A stretch of 64,000 bases of DNA from Sporosarcina globispora (GTDB lineage: Bacteria > Bacillota > Bacilli > Bacillales > Cytobacillaceae). The DNA lies in the NCBI RefSeq assembly GCF_001274725.1, contig NZ_LGUF01000007.1, positions 706,001 through 770,000 on the forward strand. The letters run 5' to 3'. Below are positions 51,314-59,549 of this stretch, piece after piece (position 1 is the first letter of the stretch; every line of letters begins with the position of its first letter). The notes beneath the pieces were generated by a model, which saw only the letters and a program-made list of their open reading frames with translations, was not told where the DNA came from and searched no databases. Made by a program: the position numbers and the translations under genes.

Positions 51314-51342
51314 CAAAAAAACAGAGCCCCAACCGGACTCTG
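51314..51342 (-). terminator. Terminator of pdxK
   Basis: Minus strand: CAGAGTCC and GGGGCTCTG arms (with G-T pairing) followed by seven T. Confidence 0.8.
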
Positions 51343-51353
51343 TTCCCTCATGC

Positions 51354-52178
51354 TTATTCTGATTCAACACGGCCTTTGCGGTATGCACCAGGCATTGTAG
51401 GGCCAACATATTCATTTAGCTTGAAGCCATGATTGATGGCTGCAGTGATGAAGTCCTTCGCTGTCTGAACTGCTTCTTTAACAGGCTTGCCCTTTGCAAT
51501 TTCCGCTGTGATCGCAGAAGAATAAGTGCATCCTGCGCCATGGGTGTAAGTCGTTTCAACTCGTTCGCTTTCATAAAGAGTGAACTCTTGTCCATCATAC
51601 AGAAGGTCGACTGCTTTTTCATGCTGCAGCTTGCTGCCGCCCTTGATTAATACGTATTTCGCGCCAAGCTCATGAATTTTAACAGCCGCTTCCTTCATGT
51701 CTTCAACTGTTTTTATAGGACCGGTTTTAGCCAGCTGCCATGCCTCAAATAAGTTAGGTGTTACCACTGTGGCAAGCGGTACAAGCAAATCTCTTAATGC
51801 TTCGTTCAATTCAGGATGGATCGGCTCATCTTCACCTTTGCAGACCATAACCGGGTCGATCACAACATGATCCAGGCTGTTTTCTTTAATGGTCTTTGCG
51901 GCAATTTTAATCACTTCTTCAGAACCTAGCATACCTGTTTTCATCGCGTCGATTCCTGTAGAAATAATCGTTTCGATCTGTGTTTCCAGAATGTCTGTAG
52001 AAATCGGGAACACATTGTGGCTCCAGTTATTTTTAGGATCCATCGTCACGATTGTAGTCAGGGCAGTCATGCCGTAAACGCCAAGCTCCTGGAATGTTTT
52101 AAGGTCTGCCTGGATGCCTGCGCCGCCGCTCGTATCTGAACCGGCAATGGTCATTACTTTTTTCATCGTCATATGCAT
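51354..52178 (-). CDS. pdxK: Pyridoxine/pyridoxal kinase (PdxK, ThiD-like ribokinase fold)
   Basis: A 274-residue kinase. VMTIAGSDTSGGAGIQADLK is the N-terminal ThiD/PdxK signature; VVIDPVMVCKGEDEPIHPEL and TYTHGAGCTYSSAITAEIAK carry the phosphate-binding and catalytic loop (GAGCTYS). The Met-Val-Cys-Lys-Gly text matches my memory of Bacillus PdxK, which phosphorylates pyridoxine-type vitamins, more than of ThiD. Two starts are possible: ATG 52178, four bases from AAGGAGG, or ATG 52172, ten bases away. Monocistronic. Confidence 0.88.
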   Translation of the reverse strand: MHMTMKKVMTIAGSDTSGGAGIQADLKTFQELGVYGMTALTTIVTMDPKNNWSHNVFPISTDILETQIETIISTGIDAMKTGMLGSEEVIKIAAKTIKENSLDHVVIDPVMVCKGEDEPIHPELNEALRDLLVPLATVVTPNLFEAWQLAKTGPIKTVEDMKEAAVKIHELGAKYVLIKGGSKLQHEKAVDLLYDGQEFTLYESERVETTYTHGAGCTYSSAITAEIAKGKPVKEAVQTAKDFITAAINHGFKLNEYVGPTMPGAYRKGRVESE

Positions 52179-52360
52179 AATTCCTCCTTGAAGTACTGCT
52201 GGATATCTTTTTCTAATTATAACAATAATTGAAAAGGGTAAAAACTACAAAGGACTGCGTTTGCGCAGACATTCTCAAGAGCAGAATAAAAATATTGATG
52301 CGGCTGCAGCACACAGTAAGGCCGGCTTAAAATAACATAGCCAGTTAGTTATACAGCTTT

Positions 52361-53071
52361 TCAGGAGGTGGCAAATTTATACCCAATGCCTCTGACTGTT
52401 TGAATGAAGGGGTATTCCGAATGCTCAGCGATCTTATCTCGGAGATGTTTAATATGGACGTCCACTGTTCTTTCATTAATGGCCTTTTCACCTTTTATAT
52501 AGATGGTATTAATGATTTGTTCTCTTGAAAGAGCCTGATCTGGATGAGTCATGAATACATAAAGAAGGTTATATTCAAACAGAGTTAAATCAAGAACTCT
52601 ATCATGGTATTTTGCCAGTCCCTTTATAGGTTTTAATGTAAGGCCTTTATAGCTGATTTTGCTGCATCTGTTGGCTGTTCTTCTTAACACGGCATCGATT
52701 CTTACTGTCAGTTCCTCCAGGCTGAAGGGCTTGCCCATATAGTCATCCGCACCCAGCTTCAGCCCGATAATCCGATCCTGCTCAGACTTGTTGGCTGTAA
52801 GCATGATGATGGGCACTTTACTATCCAGCTCGCTGCGGAGCCAATGGCAAATTTCTTTACCGCTTATGTCGGGCAGCATGTCATCAAGAATAATAAAGCA
52901 GGGATCATGTTTTATGTATTGCTCTTTTGCTTCATTGCCGTCCGAAGCTTCCAGGACCTCAAATCCTTCCCGTGTTAATGTCATCTTAAGCAGCCTTCTA
53001 ATTTGTTTTTCGTCATCAACAACCAGGATTGTTTTCCCTTTTAATGGAAGGTTACTCAATGCTATCTCCAT
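52361..53071 (-). CDS. OmpR/PhoB-family response regulator, orphan
   Basis: A 236-residue protein: receiver domain at residues 14-125 with phosphorylation site Asp63 (IILDDMLPD), acidic pocket VVDDE and Lys in MGKPFS; OmpR-type winged helix at 135-235 (LTLFEYNLLYVFMTHPDQAL, then ERTVDVHIKHLRDKI). No histidine kinase gene is adjacent; the neighbour 70 bases upstream in the same direction encodes a diheme cytochrome behind a terminator-like hairpin. Target genes unknown. Confidence 0.9.
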   Translation of the reverse strand: MEIALSNLPLKGKTILVVDDEKQIRRLLKMTLTREGFEVLEASDGNEAKEQYIKHDPCFIILDDMLPDISGKEICHWLRSELDSKVPIIMLTANKSEQDRIIGLKLGADDYMGKPFSLEELTVRIDAVLRRTANRCSKISYKGLTLKPIKGLAKYHDRVLDLTLFEYNLLYVFMTHPDQALSREQIINTIYIKGEKAINERTVDVHIKHLRDKIAEHSEYPFIQTVRGIGYKFATS

Positions 53072-53110
53072 CCTTTTCCCTGCTTTTAGTGCTATGTGTA
53101 TTATATAAGA

Positions 53111-53138
53111 AAAAAAGCCCGGTTTAAACGGGCTTTTT
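53111..53138 (-). terminator. Terminator of the diheme cytochrome gene
   Basis: AGCCCG and CGGGCT arms with A and T runs on both sides. Confidence 0.85.
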
Positions 53139-53142
53139 ACAG

Positions 53143-54060
53143 TTATTCTTTGTCCTTTTTGCCGGCGAGTGTCTCGTATGCAGCATCGTCAGGGGCATCC
53201 CCCTTAGGCCAATCATAGATTTTATCTGGGAAATCCGGGCGGTCATGGGAATTGATATAGGCAGCAAGATTCATAGCCTCTTCATCTGTCAGAGAGCCCT
53301 GGGAATATCCTCCAGATTCCATTTTAGGCATATACGCCTGAATAAATCCTGCAGCGGTTCTTAGTCTTGCCATACCGGCACCTATATTGTATGAGTTATC
53401 TCCCCAAAGAGCCAAGCTGCCAGAATCTCCATTCTCACCGTGGCAGCTGATGCAGGCTTTATTGTAAAGCTCTCTGCCTGCCTCAATGTCCACATTCTCA
53501 ATATCCGCCTGGGATCTTTCAAGTTCTGCCCAAGGTCTTTCCGTCGTTCCATCCGGGACATTTTGTGAAATATAATCATAAAAAGCAACCATTGCCTTCA
53601 TTTCCTGGGAATCCGGCGGAAGAGGCTTGCCGTTCATGCTTCTTTTAAAGCAGCCGTTGATCCGTTCCTCCAGTGAAACTTCTTTGCCTGCTCTTGGGTT
53701 GTATTGCGGATATGTTTTTGATATCCCCACAAGATCCAGAGGGGCTTCATAGCCTCCTCCAGCATGGCAGCTTGCACAGCTAAGGGCATTCCCTGAGTAT
53801 CCATCAAGGGCAGTAGCAGTTTCTGTAGCATATTTATAGCCAAGTTTAATTAGTTCTCCTTCATCACCTTCTGGAACCTCATCCATGCTTGGCGGCGCGT
53901 AAGGGTGTGTACTTGCTTCATCCGGGACCTCCGTCCCGCTGGATGTTGCAATGTTTTCATTGCTTGTCTTTTCAGAAATGACAAGATAAGTGAATCCGAT
54001 TCCAAGTAATAGGGAAGAAACAATGGCTAAAACCGAATAGTTGAAAACTTTATTTTTCAC
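53143..54060 (-). CDS. Membrane-anchored diheme c-type cytochrome (TsdA-like)
   Basis: About 305 residues: an N-terminal membrane anchor (VLAIVSSLLLGIGFTYLV) and two cytochrome c domains with heme motifs CASCH (residues 95-99) and CISCH (203-207). Text around the first heme, ERINGCFKRSMNGKPLPPDS, resembles TsdA thiosulfate dehydrogenase/tetrathionate reductase, including a conserved Cys after RIN. GTG 54060 follows AAGGGAG. Known relatives oxidise thiosulfate to tetrathionate or serve as electron carriers; which applies is not settled by sequence. It lies between an orphan response regulator and the molybdenum cofactor genes. Confidence 0.83.
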   Translation of the reverse strand: MKNKVFNYSVLAIVSSLLLGIGFTYLVISEKTSNENIATSSGTEVPDEASTHPYAPPSMDEVPEGDEGELIKLGYKYATETATALDGYSGNALSCASCHAGGGYEAPLDLVGISKTYPQYNPRAGKEVSLEERINGCFKRSMNGKPLPPDSQEMKAMVAFYDYISQNVPDGTTERPWAELERSQADIENVDIEAGRELYNKACISCHGENGDSGSLALWGDNSYNIGAGMARLRTAAGFIQAYMPKMESGGYSQGSLTDEEAMNLAAYINSHDRPDFPDKIYDWPKGDAPDDAAYETLAGKKDKE

Positions 54061-54309
54061 TTTGCTGTCTCCCTTCTGCAAAAAATTTTTTTTGCATTTC
54101 TGATATACTTTTAGTATAGGAGTGAATTATTAAGATTTGGTTAATAATCTGGTCATAGCCGGCAGAATTATTTGCAGCGACACAATTTTGCCATACTCCT
54201 TGAAACAGTGGTGATTTATAAACGGAACCATATGGAATAGATGATAAAATAATAGTTAAGGATAGAATGGCTGAAAAGAACCTTTAAGAGCAAAAGTTAG
54301 GTGAGAATT

Positions 54310-54912
54310 ATGAGTGCAACAGGCATCATTTTAGCGGGAGGGCATTCAAGCCGGATGGGGGAGAATAAAGCCCTGCTGAAAATAGGCGGCAAAACGGTCA
54401 TTGAACGCATCGCTGATCAGCTGTCTTCTCTATTGCCCAATGTCATCATCGTAGCCAATAAACAGGAAGATTATCAGTTTCTCGGCCTTCCCCTTGTGAG
54501 TGACCGCTGGAAAGAGAAGGGGCCTTTGGCGGGCATTCAAGCCGGCCTGTCTGAATCCAGGACACAAAACAATCTGATTGTGGCTTGCGATATGCCTTTT
54601 ATATCCGGGGAACTTGCCAGGATTCTTCTAGATCAGCTGGATCAGCATCAGACGGCAGTGCCCGAAATTGGAGGGCAGCTTCACCCGCTATTTGCAGCTT
54701 ACCGAAAGGATGCCTCAACAGCAGCAGAACTTGCTTTGAGCGAAAATAAGCTGCGGATACGCCAATTTCTGATGGATATCGATAGTAGAATCATAACGGA
54801 TAAAGAGCTTGAGAAAATGGGATTTTTATATAGGGACGCTCACTTTTTTAACATGAACCGTCCTGACGAATACCAGCTGGCACTGAAAATGGCCGAAGAA
54901 GCCTCGAAATAG
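54310..54912 (+). CDS. mobA: Molybdenum cofactor guanylyltransferase
   Basis: About 200 residues. ILAGGHSSRMGENKALLKIG is the nucleotidyltransferase signature of MobA, and VACDMPFISGELARILLDQL follows the GTP-binding site. It joins GMP to molybdopterin to make the dinucleotide cofactor. ATG 54310 follows AGGTGA. First gene of a plus-strand set mobA-moaE-moaD-moeB. Confidence 0.9.
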   Translation: MSATGIILAGGHSSRMGENKALLKIGGKTVIERIADQLSSLLPNVIIVANKQEDYQFLGLPLVSDRWKEKGPLAGIQAGLSESRTQNNLIVACDMPFISGELARILLDQLDQHQTAVPEIGGQLHPLFAAYRKDASTAAELALSENKLRIRQFLMDIDSRIITDKELEKMGFLYRDAHFFNMNRPDEYQLALKMAEEASK

Positions 54913-54973
54913 GGCACAGTCATTTCCATTCCGGCTCTGTCTATGTCAAAATCAAATAAAACGAGGTGATTCC

Positions 54974-55438
54974 ATGAATTTTGAGATTTCCAAGGACCCG
55001 ATTGATATCCAAAGTGTGATCGATAAAGTGGTGCAACGGGAAGCAGGAGCGATTACGACCTTTATCGGAACGGTCCGCGAGCTGACACACGGCAAAAAGA
55101 CACTTTACTTAATATATGAAGCGTATGAATCAATGGCTGTGAAGAAACTGGAGCAGATCGGAACCGAGATAAAAGAACGCTGGAACGGGGCAGAAGTGGC
55201 GATTACACACCGGACAGGCAAGCTCGATATTACCGATGTAGCGGTGGTCATTGCCGTTTCCACTCCACACCGTGCAGATGCTTATGAAGCAAACCGCTAT
55301 GCGATTGAAAGAATTAAAGAGATTGTGCCGATCTGGAAAAAGGAACATTGGGAAGATGGGGAAGAATGGATTGGCAACCAGCTGGAAACAGTAGCATACC
55401 CAAAAGGGGAACCGGAGGCGAAGGATTTAAATGAATAA
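54974..55438 (+). CDS. moaE: Molybdopterin synthase catalytic subunit
   Basis: A 154-residue protein. Signatures: AGAITTFIGTVRELTHGKKT, YEAYESMAVKKLEQIGTEI and HRTGKLDITDVAVVIAVSTPHR, then EANRYAIERIKEIVPIWKKE, with the active-site Lys. It inserts dithiolene sulfur into precursor Z with MoaD. The stop overlaps the moaD start by eight bases, typical of coupled translation. Confidence 0.93.
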   Translation: MNFEISKDPIDIQSVIDKVVQREAGAITTFIGTVRELTHGKKTLYLIYEAYESMAVKKLEQIGTEIKERWNGAEVAITHRTGKLDITDVAVVIAVSTPHRADAYEANRYAIERIKEIVPIWKKEHWEDGEEWIGNQLETVAYPKGEPEAKDLNE

Positions 55439-55661
55439 AATCATGTTTTTTGCCCATTTGCGTGACAGTGTTGGAGAAGAGTCTGTGACGAAGGATGTCA
55501 GCGGCAAAACAATTGCTGAGCTGAAACAGATGCTTGCAGAAGAATATGAGCTGAAGCTTGATTCAGTCATGGCAGCCGTGAATGAGGAATTTGCTTCAGA
55601 TGATGAAGTCATTCAGGATGGAGATACCGTTGCCTTTATCCCTCCAGTCAGCGGAGGATGA
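55431..55661 (+). CDS. moaD: Molybdopterin synthase sulfur-carrier subunit
   Basis: A 76-residue beta-grasp protein ending VAFIPPVSGG; the C-terminal GlyGly is adenylated and thiocarboxylated by MoeB. It overlaps moaE by eight bases and is followed by moeB, its activating enzyme. Confidence 0.93.
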   Translation: MNKIMFFAHLRDSVGEESVTKDVSGKTIAELKQMLAEEYELKLDSVMAAVNEEFASDDEVIQDGDTVAFIPPVSGG

Positions 55662-55689
55662 TGCCAGCTACAAGAGAGGAGGGGCCGCA

Positions 55690-56709
55690 TTGTCTGAAAG
55701 GTACTCACGCCAGACTTTGTTTCCGCCCATTGGAAAAGAGGGGCAGGAAAAAATCCGCTCCAAGCATGTGCTGATTGTCGGTGCCGGCGCACTCGGCTCT
55801 GGGAATGCGGAATTGATGGCGCGTTCAGGGGCAGGCAAACTGACGATCATTGACCGTGATTATGTCGAGGAAAGCAATCTGCAGCGCCAGCAGCTTTTTG
55901 CAGAAAGTGACGCCTTGGAAAAGATGCCAAAAGCGGCCGCTGCAGAAAAACGGCTAAAACAGATTACTAGCGAGGTCGAAATCCGCTCGATTATTGGCGA
56001 TGCTACTCCGGAAAAGCTGGAAGAGCTTGCTGAAGGGGTGGATCTGATCCTGGATTCGACCGATAATTTTGAAACCAGGATGGCCATTAATGATATTTCT
56101 CAAAAGTTTGACATTCCGTGGATTTATGGAGCCTGTGTCGGCAGCTTTGGCATGAGCATGACGATCATTCCCGGAAAAACGCCATGCATGAATTGCTTAT
56201 TAAAAAAAATCCCCATTCAGGGAATGACCTGTGACACTGGAGGAATCATTGCGCCTGCTGTCCAAATGGTCGTCGCCCACCAGGCGGCTGAAGCGCTGAA
56301 AATTCTGTCTGAGAACTGGGAATCCGTCCGGAACGCTATGGTCAGCTTTGATTTATGGCGGAACCAGTATACAAACATGAAGGTGTCAAAAGTGAAAGAT
56401 GAAGGCTGCTTATCTTGCGGAAAAGAAAGAACGTATCCTTATCTGCAGCCGGAAAACATGATGAAATCCACTGTTCTTTGCGGGAGGGACACCGTTCAGA
56501 TCCGCCCGCCGAAGGAGCTGGAAATCGAGTACACTGAAATCGCCCAGCAACTGAAATCACTTGGCTATCAGGTGAAAGGAAATCCGTATCTGCTTTCTGT
56601 CGAAATGGAGGGACAGCGGCTTGTCCTTTTCAAAGACGGACGTGCGCTTATTCATGGCACTAAGGATTTAGCACAGGCAAAGTCCATTTATCAGCGGATT
56701 ATGGGATAG
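55690..56709 (+). CDS. moeB: MoeB/ThiF-type adenylyltransferase
   Basis: About 339 residues, an E1-like enzyme activating MoaD. It has RYSRQTLFPPIGKEGQEKIR at the N-terminus, the ATP loop VGAGALGSGNAELMARSGAG, acidic DRDYVEESNLQRQQLF, and two zinc CxxC pairs (TPCMNCLLKK and EGCLSCGKE). TTG 55690 is chosen because GAGGAGGGG lies upstream and conserved sequence starts here; the frame is open further upstream inside moaD. The other cofactor genes (moaA, moaB, moaC, moeA) are not in this window. Confidence 0.9.
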   Translation: MSERYSRQTLFPPIGKEGQEKIRSKHVLIVGAGALGSGNAELMARSGAGKLTIIDRDYVEESNLQRQQLFAESDALEKMPKAAAAEKRLKQITSEVEIRSIIGDATPEKLEELAEGVDLILDSTDNFETRMAINDISQKFDIPWIYGACVGSFGMSMTIIPGKTPCMNCLLKKIPIQGMTCDTGGIIAPAVQMVVAHQAAEALKILSENWESVRNAMVSFDLWRNQYTNMKVSKVKDEGCLSCGKERTYPYLQPENMMKSTVLCGRDTVQIRPPKELEIEYTEIAQQLKSLGYQVKGNPYLLSVEMEGQRLVLFKDGRALIHGTKDLAQAKSIYQRIMG

Positions 56710-56787
56710 AAAACTAGTGCTTTATCATCATATATAAACTCCTGCCTTTTTTGTAAAATAAAGACAAAAAGACAGTAGAGGTTAATA

Positions 56788-57186
56788 ATGATCACATTCA
56801 TGTATTTTATTACGTATTTGTTTGATCAGCTGCTGGTCAATTTTATAGGACTGGTGCTGATTTTATACAGCTTTATCATTCCGGTTACCCCTTTGTATAA
56901 AACAAAGCGCCCTGCAGATTTAATCGTGCATATCAGCCGGATTCTTTTCTGCATCATTCTCCCTTTCCTGAACTTTTTTTACTTTTTATTCAATAGTGGA
57001 GATTGGGCGACGGGGAACGGCATTACAGCGCCGGAAGATTTTTACACATTCGTCTGGCTGCAGGTTTTCCTGATTGTTTTGCCTGAGCTGGTTTTTTTCA
57101 TACTGTCAAAAGTAAACATAACCAGAGTCTGGTGGTATGTGCTGTACCCGGTTCTGCTCATAGGGTTATGGATTTGGATGTTTTAA
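56788..57186 (+). CDS. Small four-helix membrane protein of unknown function
   Basis: A 132-residue hydrophobic protein with four predicted helices (LVNFIGLVLILYSFIIPV, RILFCIILPFLNFFYFLF, LQVFLIVLPELVFFILS, WWYVLYPVLLIGLWIWMF). I do not recognise a family. ATG 56788 has a weak AGAGG site. It lies behind moeB with an 78-bp gap and ends at a strong terminator. Confidence 0.65.
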   Translation: MITFMYFITYLFDQLLVNFIGLVLILYSFIIPVTPLYKTKRPADLIVHISRILFCIILPFLNFFYFLFNSGDWATGNGITAPEDFYTFVWLQVFLIVLPELVFFILSKVNITRVWWYVLYPVLLIGLWIWMF

Positions 57187-57192
57187 CGGCAC

Positions 57193-57226
57193 AAAAAAAG
57201 CGATGAAAAATTTTCATCGCTTTTTC
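57193..57226. terminator. Bidirectional terminator
   Basis: AAAAAAAGCGATGAAAA and TTTTCATCGCTTTTT arms between convergent genes. Confidence 0.9.
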
Positions 57227-57229
57227 CAT

Positions 57230-57559
57230 TTAGTTTACTTCATCCGTACCGACAATGACTAATTTGCCTTCGTCCAACACTTTTTCGTATTGCTCTGCTT
57301 CCACTTTCGTTAAACCAACAGATTCAAATTTAGAACGAAGCTCATCACCGCGCTTTTTGAAGACGTTGCCGACAGAATCGAATAGGCCTTGCTCCTTCAT
57401 GCCGACCTCTCCTGTATCCGTAGCGTCGGATAGGTGCTCGGAGCGGTCCTTGTCATGAGCGAAGATATAAATATTTTCCTTATTGAATCCCTGGCTTTGC
57501 AGCATTCCAATCGTGTCAGTAGCTTGTACACCGTTTTCTGCAACTTCAATTTTATACAT
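57230..57559 (-). CDS. YflT-type general stress protein
   Basis: About 109 residues. Opening YKIEVAENGVQATDTIGMLQ and NIYIFAHDKDRSEHLSDATD are the marks of the YflT/general stress protein 17M family (heat-induced stress protein, unknown function). ATG 57559 is chosen because AAGGAGG lies nine bases upstream. A sigma-B type promoter precedes it, in agreement with the family's known sigma-B control in B. subtilis. Monocistronic. Confidence 0.88.
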   Translation of the reverse strand: MYKIEVAENGVQATDTIGMLQSQGFNKENIYIFAHDKDRSEHLSDATDTGEVGMKEQGLFDSVGNVFKKRGDELRSKFESVGLTKVEAEQYEKVLDEGKLVIVGTDEVN

Positions 57560-57632
57560 ATATAACATCCTCCTTAAAAGATTTGCAGATTTATTTAATT
57601 GAGCAGCATGTCCTGCCCGTTCTATTTATTAC

Positions 57633-57658
57633 ATATCCGTTCTGAACTTTTTTTAAAC
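57633..57658 (-). promoter_or_regulatory. Sigma-B type promoter
   Basis: On the minus strand GTTTAA (57658-57653), 14 bp, GGATAT (57638-57633), close to the sigma-B consensus GTTTAA-N12-15-GGGTAT, about 75 bases before the stress-protein start. Confidence 0.75.
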
Positions 57659-57750
57659 ATGTATGCAAAAATGAAAGATTATGTAATGATAACCAATGGG
57701 TATTAGGAATCCTGATTGGACCTTCAAAGAAGAGGAAGGAGAGTTGGCAG

Positions 57751-58428
57751 ATGAAGCGAATTTTGAGAAATGATTGGCAGGAGATTTTGGGAGAGGAATA
57801 TGAGAAATCCTATTATCTCCATCTTCGTGAATTTATTAAAAAGGAATATGAGGAGCAAACCATTTATCCGAAGCAGGAGGATATTTTCAATGCTCTGCAA
57901 TATACGGCTTATAAAGACGTAAAGGCAGTGATCTTGGGGCAGGATCCATATCATGGGCCGGGGCAGGCGCATGGGTTAAGCTTCTCGGTCCAGCCGGATG
58001 TAAAGCTGCCTCCTTCACTAAAAAATATATTCAAGGAAATGCAGGATGATCTCGGCTTTAAGGTGCCGAACAGTGGTTATCTATTAAAATGGGCCCAAGA
58101 AGGGGTGCTGCTCTTAAATACCGTTCTGACCGTCCGCAAAGGACAGGCCCATTCGCATAAGGGGATAGGGTGGCAATCGTTCACCGACACCGTTATACAA
58201 AAACTGAATGATAGGGAAAAGCCAGTTATTTTTATTTTATGGGGCAAACCGGCTCAGGAAAAAGAAGTGCTGATTGATGGTTCAAAACACTATACAATAA
58301 AATCGCCTCATCCAAGCCCTTTTTCTGCAAGAAAAGGATTTTTTGGCAGCAGGCCATTTTCAAGAACAAATAAAATATTAATAGAACTTGGGGAGAAGCC
58401 AATCGACTGGCAGATCCCGAATCTCTGA
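57751..58428 (+). CDS. ung: Uracil-DNA glycosylase
   Basis: A 225-residue family 1 enzyme. Catalytic water-activating loop [20 protein letters not shown] (Asp of GQDPYHG), [20 protein letters not shown] and the Leu-intercalation loop [20 protein letters not shown] are all present. Removes uracil from DNA in base-excision repair. ATG 57751 follows GGAAGGAGAG. A parS site lies ten bases after its stop. Confidence 0.95.
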   Translation: MKRILRNDWQEILGEEYEKSYYLHLREFIKKEYEEQTIYPKQEDIFNALQYTAYKDVKAVILGQDPYHGPGQAHGLSFSVQPDVKLPPSLKNIFKEMQDDLGFKVPNSGYLLKWAQEGVLLLNTVLTVRKGQAHSHKGIGWQSFTDTVIQKLNDREKPVIFILWGKPAQEKEVLIDGSKHYTIKSPHPSPFSARKGFFGSRPFSRTNKILIELGEKPIDWQIPNL

Positions 58429-58438
58429 TTTTTCGTCA

Positions 58439-58454
58439 TGTTTCACGTGAAACA
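58439..58454. promoter_or_regulatory. Chromosomal parS site (ParB/Spo0J binding)
   Basis: TGTTTCACGTGAAACA, a perfect 16-bp palindrome identical to the B. subtilis parS consensus. Such sites cluster near the replication origin and load ParB and SMC condensin. Confidence 0.92.
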
Positions 58455-58517
58455 TATTATTTTATGCAAGAGAATAAGAGAAGTGCTCGAAATATGGTTT
58501 GTTCGAGAAGGGAAAAA

Positions 58518-58730
58518 ATGAGTATACAGAAAATCGATTGCTTTAAATGCAAATATTTTTATGTTACATGGGACCGGAACCATCCAAAAGGATGCAGGGC
58601 CTTTCAGTTTAAAACAAGGCAGATGCCATCTCTTGAAGTTTCAGGGCATCTGGCCATCCCTGTTTGCGTTTTGAAAAGAAAAACTGATAAACTTTATATG
58701 ACCGGTTTTTTAAAAAGAATGCATAAATAA
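58518..58730 (+). CDS. Small four-cysteine protein
   Basis: A 70-residue basic protein: MSIQKIDCFKCKYFYVTWDR, then HPKGCRAFQFK and LAIPVCVLKRK. The CxxC and two more Cys suggest a zinc- or iron-binding fold of the uracil-glycosylase-neighbour type often found beside ung in Bacillus. Function unknown. ATG 58518 follows GAAGGG. It lies 90 bases behind ung, with the parS site between them. Confidence 0.72.
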   Translation: MSIQKIDCFKCKYFYVTWDRNHPKGCRAFQFKTRQMPSLEVSGHLAIPVCVLKRKTDKLYMTGFLKRMHK

Positions 58731-58745
58731 ATTTTTTGAACTTCG

Positions 58746-58815
58746 AGAATTGTCTAGCGCAAGCAACCTGCTCCCCTCGAGGGTTGGGGGTGGGCAAGGC
58801 GCTTGCGCTTTTCTT
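58746..58815 (+). repeat. Interspersed repeat copy R8 (divergent short form)
   Basis: TTGTCTAGCGCAAGCAACCT, CCCCTCGAGGGTTGGGGGTG and GGCAAGGCGCTTGCGCTTTT. Same layout as R1 with about 80% identity by eye. Confidence 0.8.
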
Positions 58816-58834
58816 GCAGAAAGAGGTGTAGAGG

Positions 58835-59110
58835 GTGAATATCTCTATTCAGAAGCTTTTAGGGAAGATGGAAAAGGAATTGCTGGAAGCGAAAAGCAGC
58901 TCTTCCGATGCCAGAATCAGAGAAAGAGTGCAGGCGATCAAGTCATTATGCGAGCTGGTTTTGGAAGAGTCGGATACAGGAAGCGTGGCGGCTGTTTCTT
59001 CTATTAGCCATACATACAGTGCGCCGCCAGCTGCTCAGCCAGCGAATCTGCAGCCAAAGAAAATGCAGATGGATGATGAGGCAAACGGCGATTCATTGTT
59101 CGATTTTTAA
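58835..59110 (+). CDS. ywdI: YwdI-family protein (DUF5327)
   Basis: A 91-residue protein: an N-terminal helical half (SIQKLLGKMEKELLEAKSSS, then RERVQAIKSLCELVL) and a low-complexity Ser/Ala/Pro/Gln tail. Recognised by size, composition and position between ung and the DUF423 gene, as ywdI in B. subtilis. Function unknown. GTG 58835 follows AGAGGTG. The DUF423 gene starts 26 bases after its stop. Confidence 0.8.
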   Translation: MNISIQKLLGKMEKELLEAKSSSSDARIRERVQAIKSLCELVLEESDTGSVAAVSSISHTYSAPPAAQPANLQPKKMQMDDEANGDSLFDF

Positions 59111-59136
59111 TAAAACGATAAGAGGTGCAGGGGACT

Positions 59137-59508
59137 ATGAAGCTATTTATTATTATTGGAGCCATTAATGCTTTTTTATCAGTTGCTTTAGGTGCGTTCG
59201 GAGCACATGGGCTTGAGGGAAGAGTGGAGCCGAAGTATCTGGAAACATGGAAAACGGGTGTAACCTACCAGATGTTCCACGCAACAGGCATTTTGATTAT
59301 CGGCGTCCTGCTTGGCAAACTGCCGGCGACATCTTTATTATCCTGGTCAGGCTGGCTGATGCTGATCGGCATTATTTTATTCTCAGGAAGCTTATATGTA
59401 TTAACACTAACGAAAATCAGCGTGCTGGGCGCCATCACTCCACTTGGGGGAGTAGCCTTTCTGGCTGCTTGGATATTGCTGATCATTGCTTCTGTAAAAT
59501 ATTTATAA
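59137..59508 (+). CDS. ywdK: DUF423 membrane protein (YwdK)
   Basis: A 123-residue protein with four helices. GAINAFLSVALGAFGAHGLE at the N-terminus and TGVTYQMFHATGILIIGVLL are the DUF423 marks; GAITPLGGVAFLAAWI closes the protein. Function unknown. ATG 59137 is chosen because AGAGGTG lies nine bases upstream. Position before gerQ matches B. subtilis ywdK-ywdL. Confidence 0.88.
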   Translation: MKLFIIIGAINAFLSVALGAFGAHGLEGRVEPKYLETWKTGVTYQMFHATGILIIGVLLGKLPATSLLSWSGWLMLIGIILFSGSLYVLTLTKISVLGAITPLGGVAFLAAWILLIIASVKYL

Positions 59509-59513
59509 TGAGG

Positions 59514-59549
59514 AAAGGAGCTTTGACGTTTGGTCAAAGCTCCTTTTTA
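59514..59549. terminator. Bidirectional terminator
   Basis: AAAGGAGCTTTGAC and GTCAAAGCTCCTTTTT arms between ywdK and gerQ. Confidence 0.92.
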
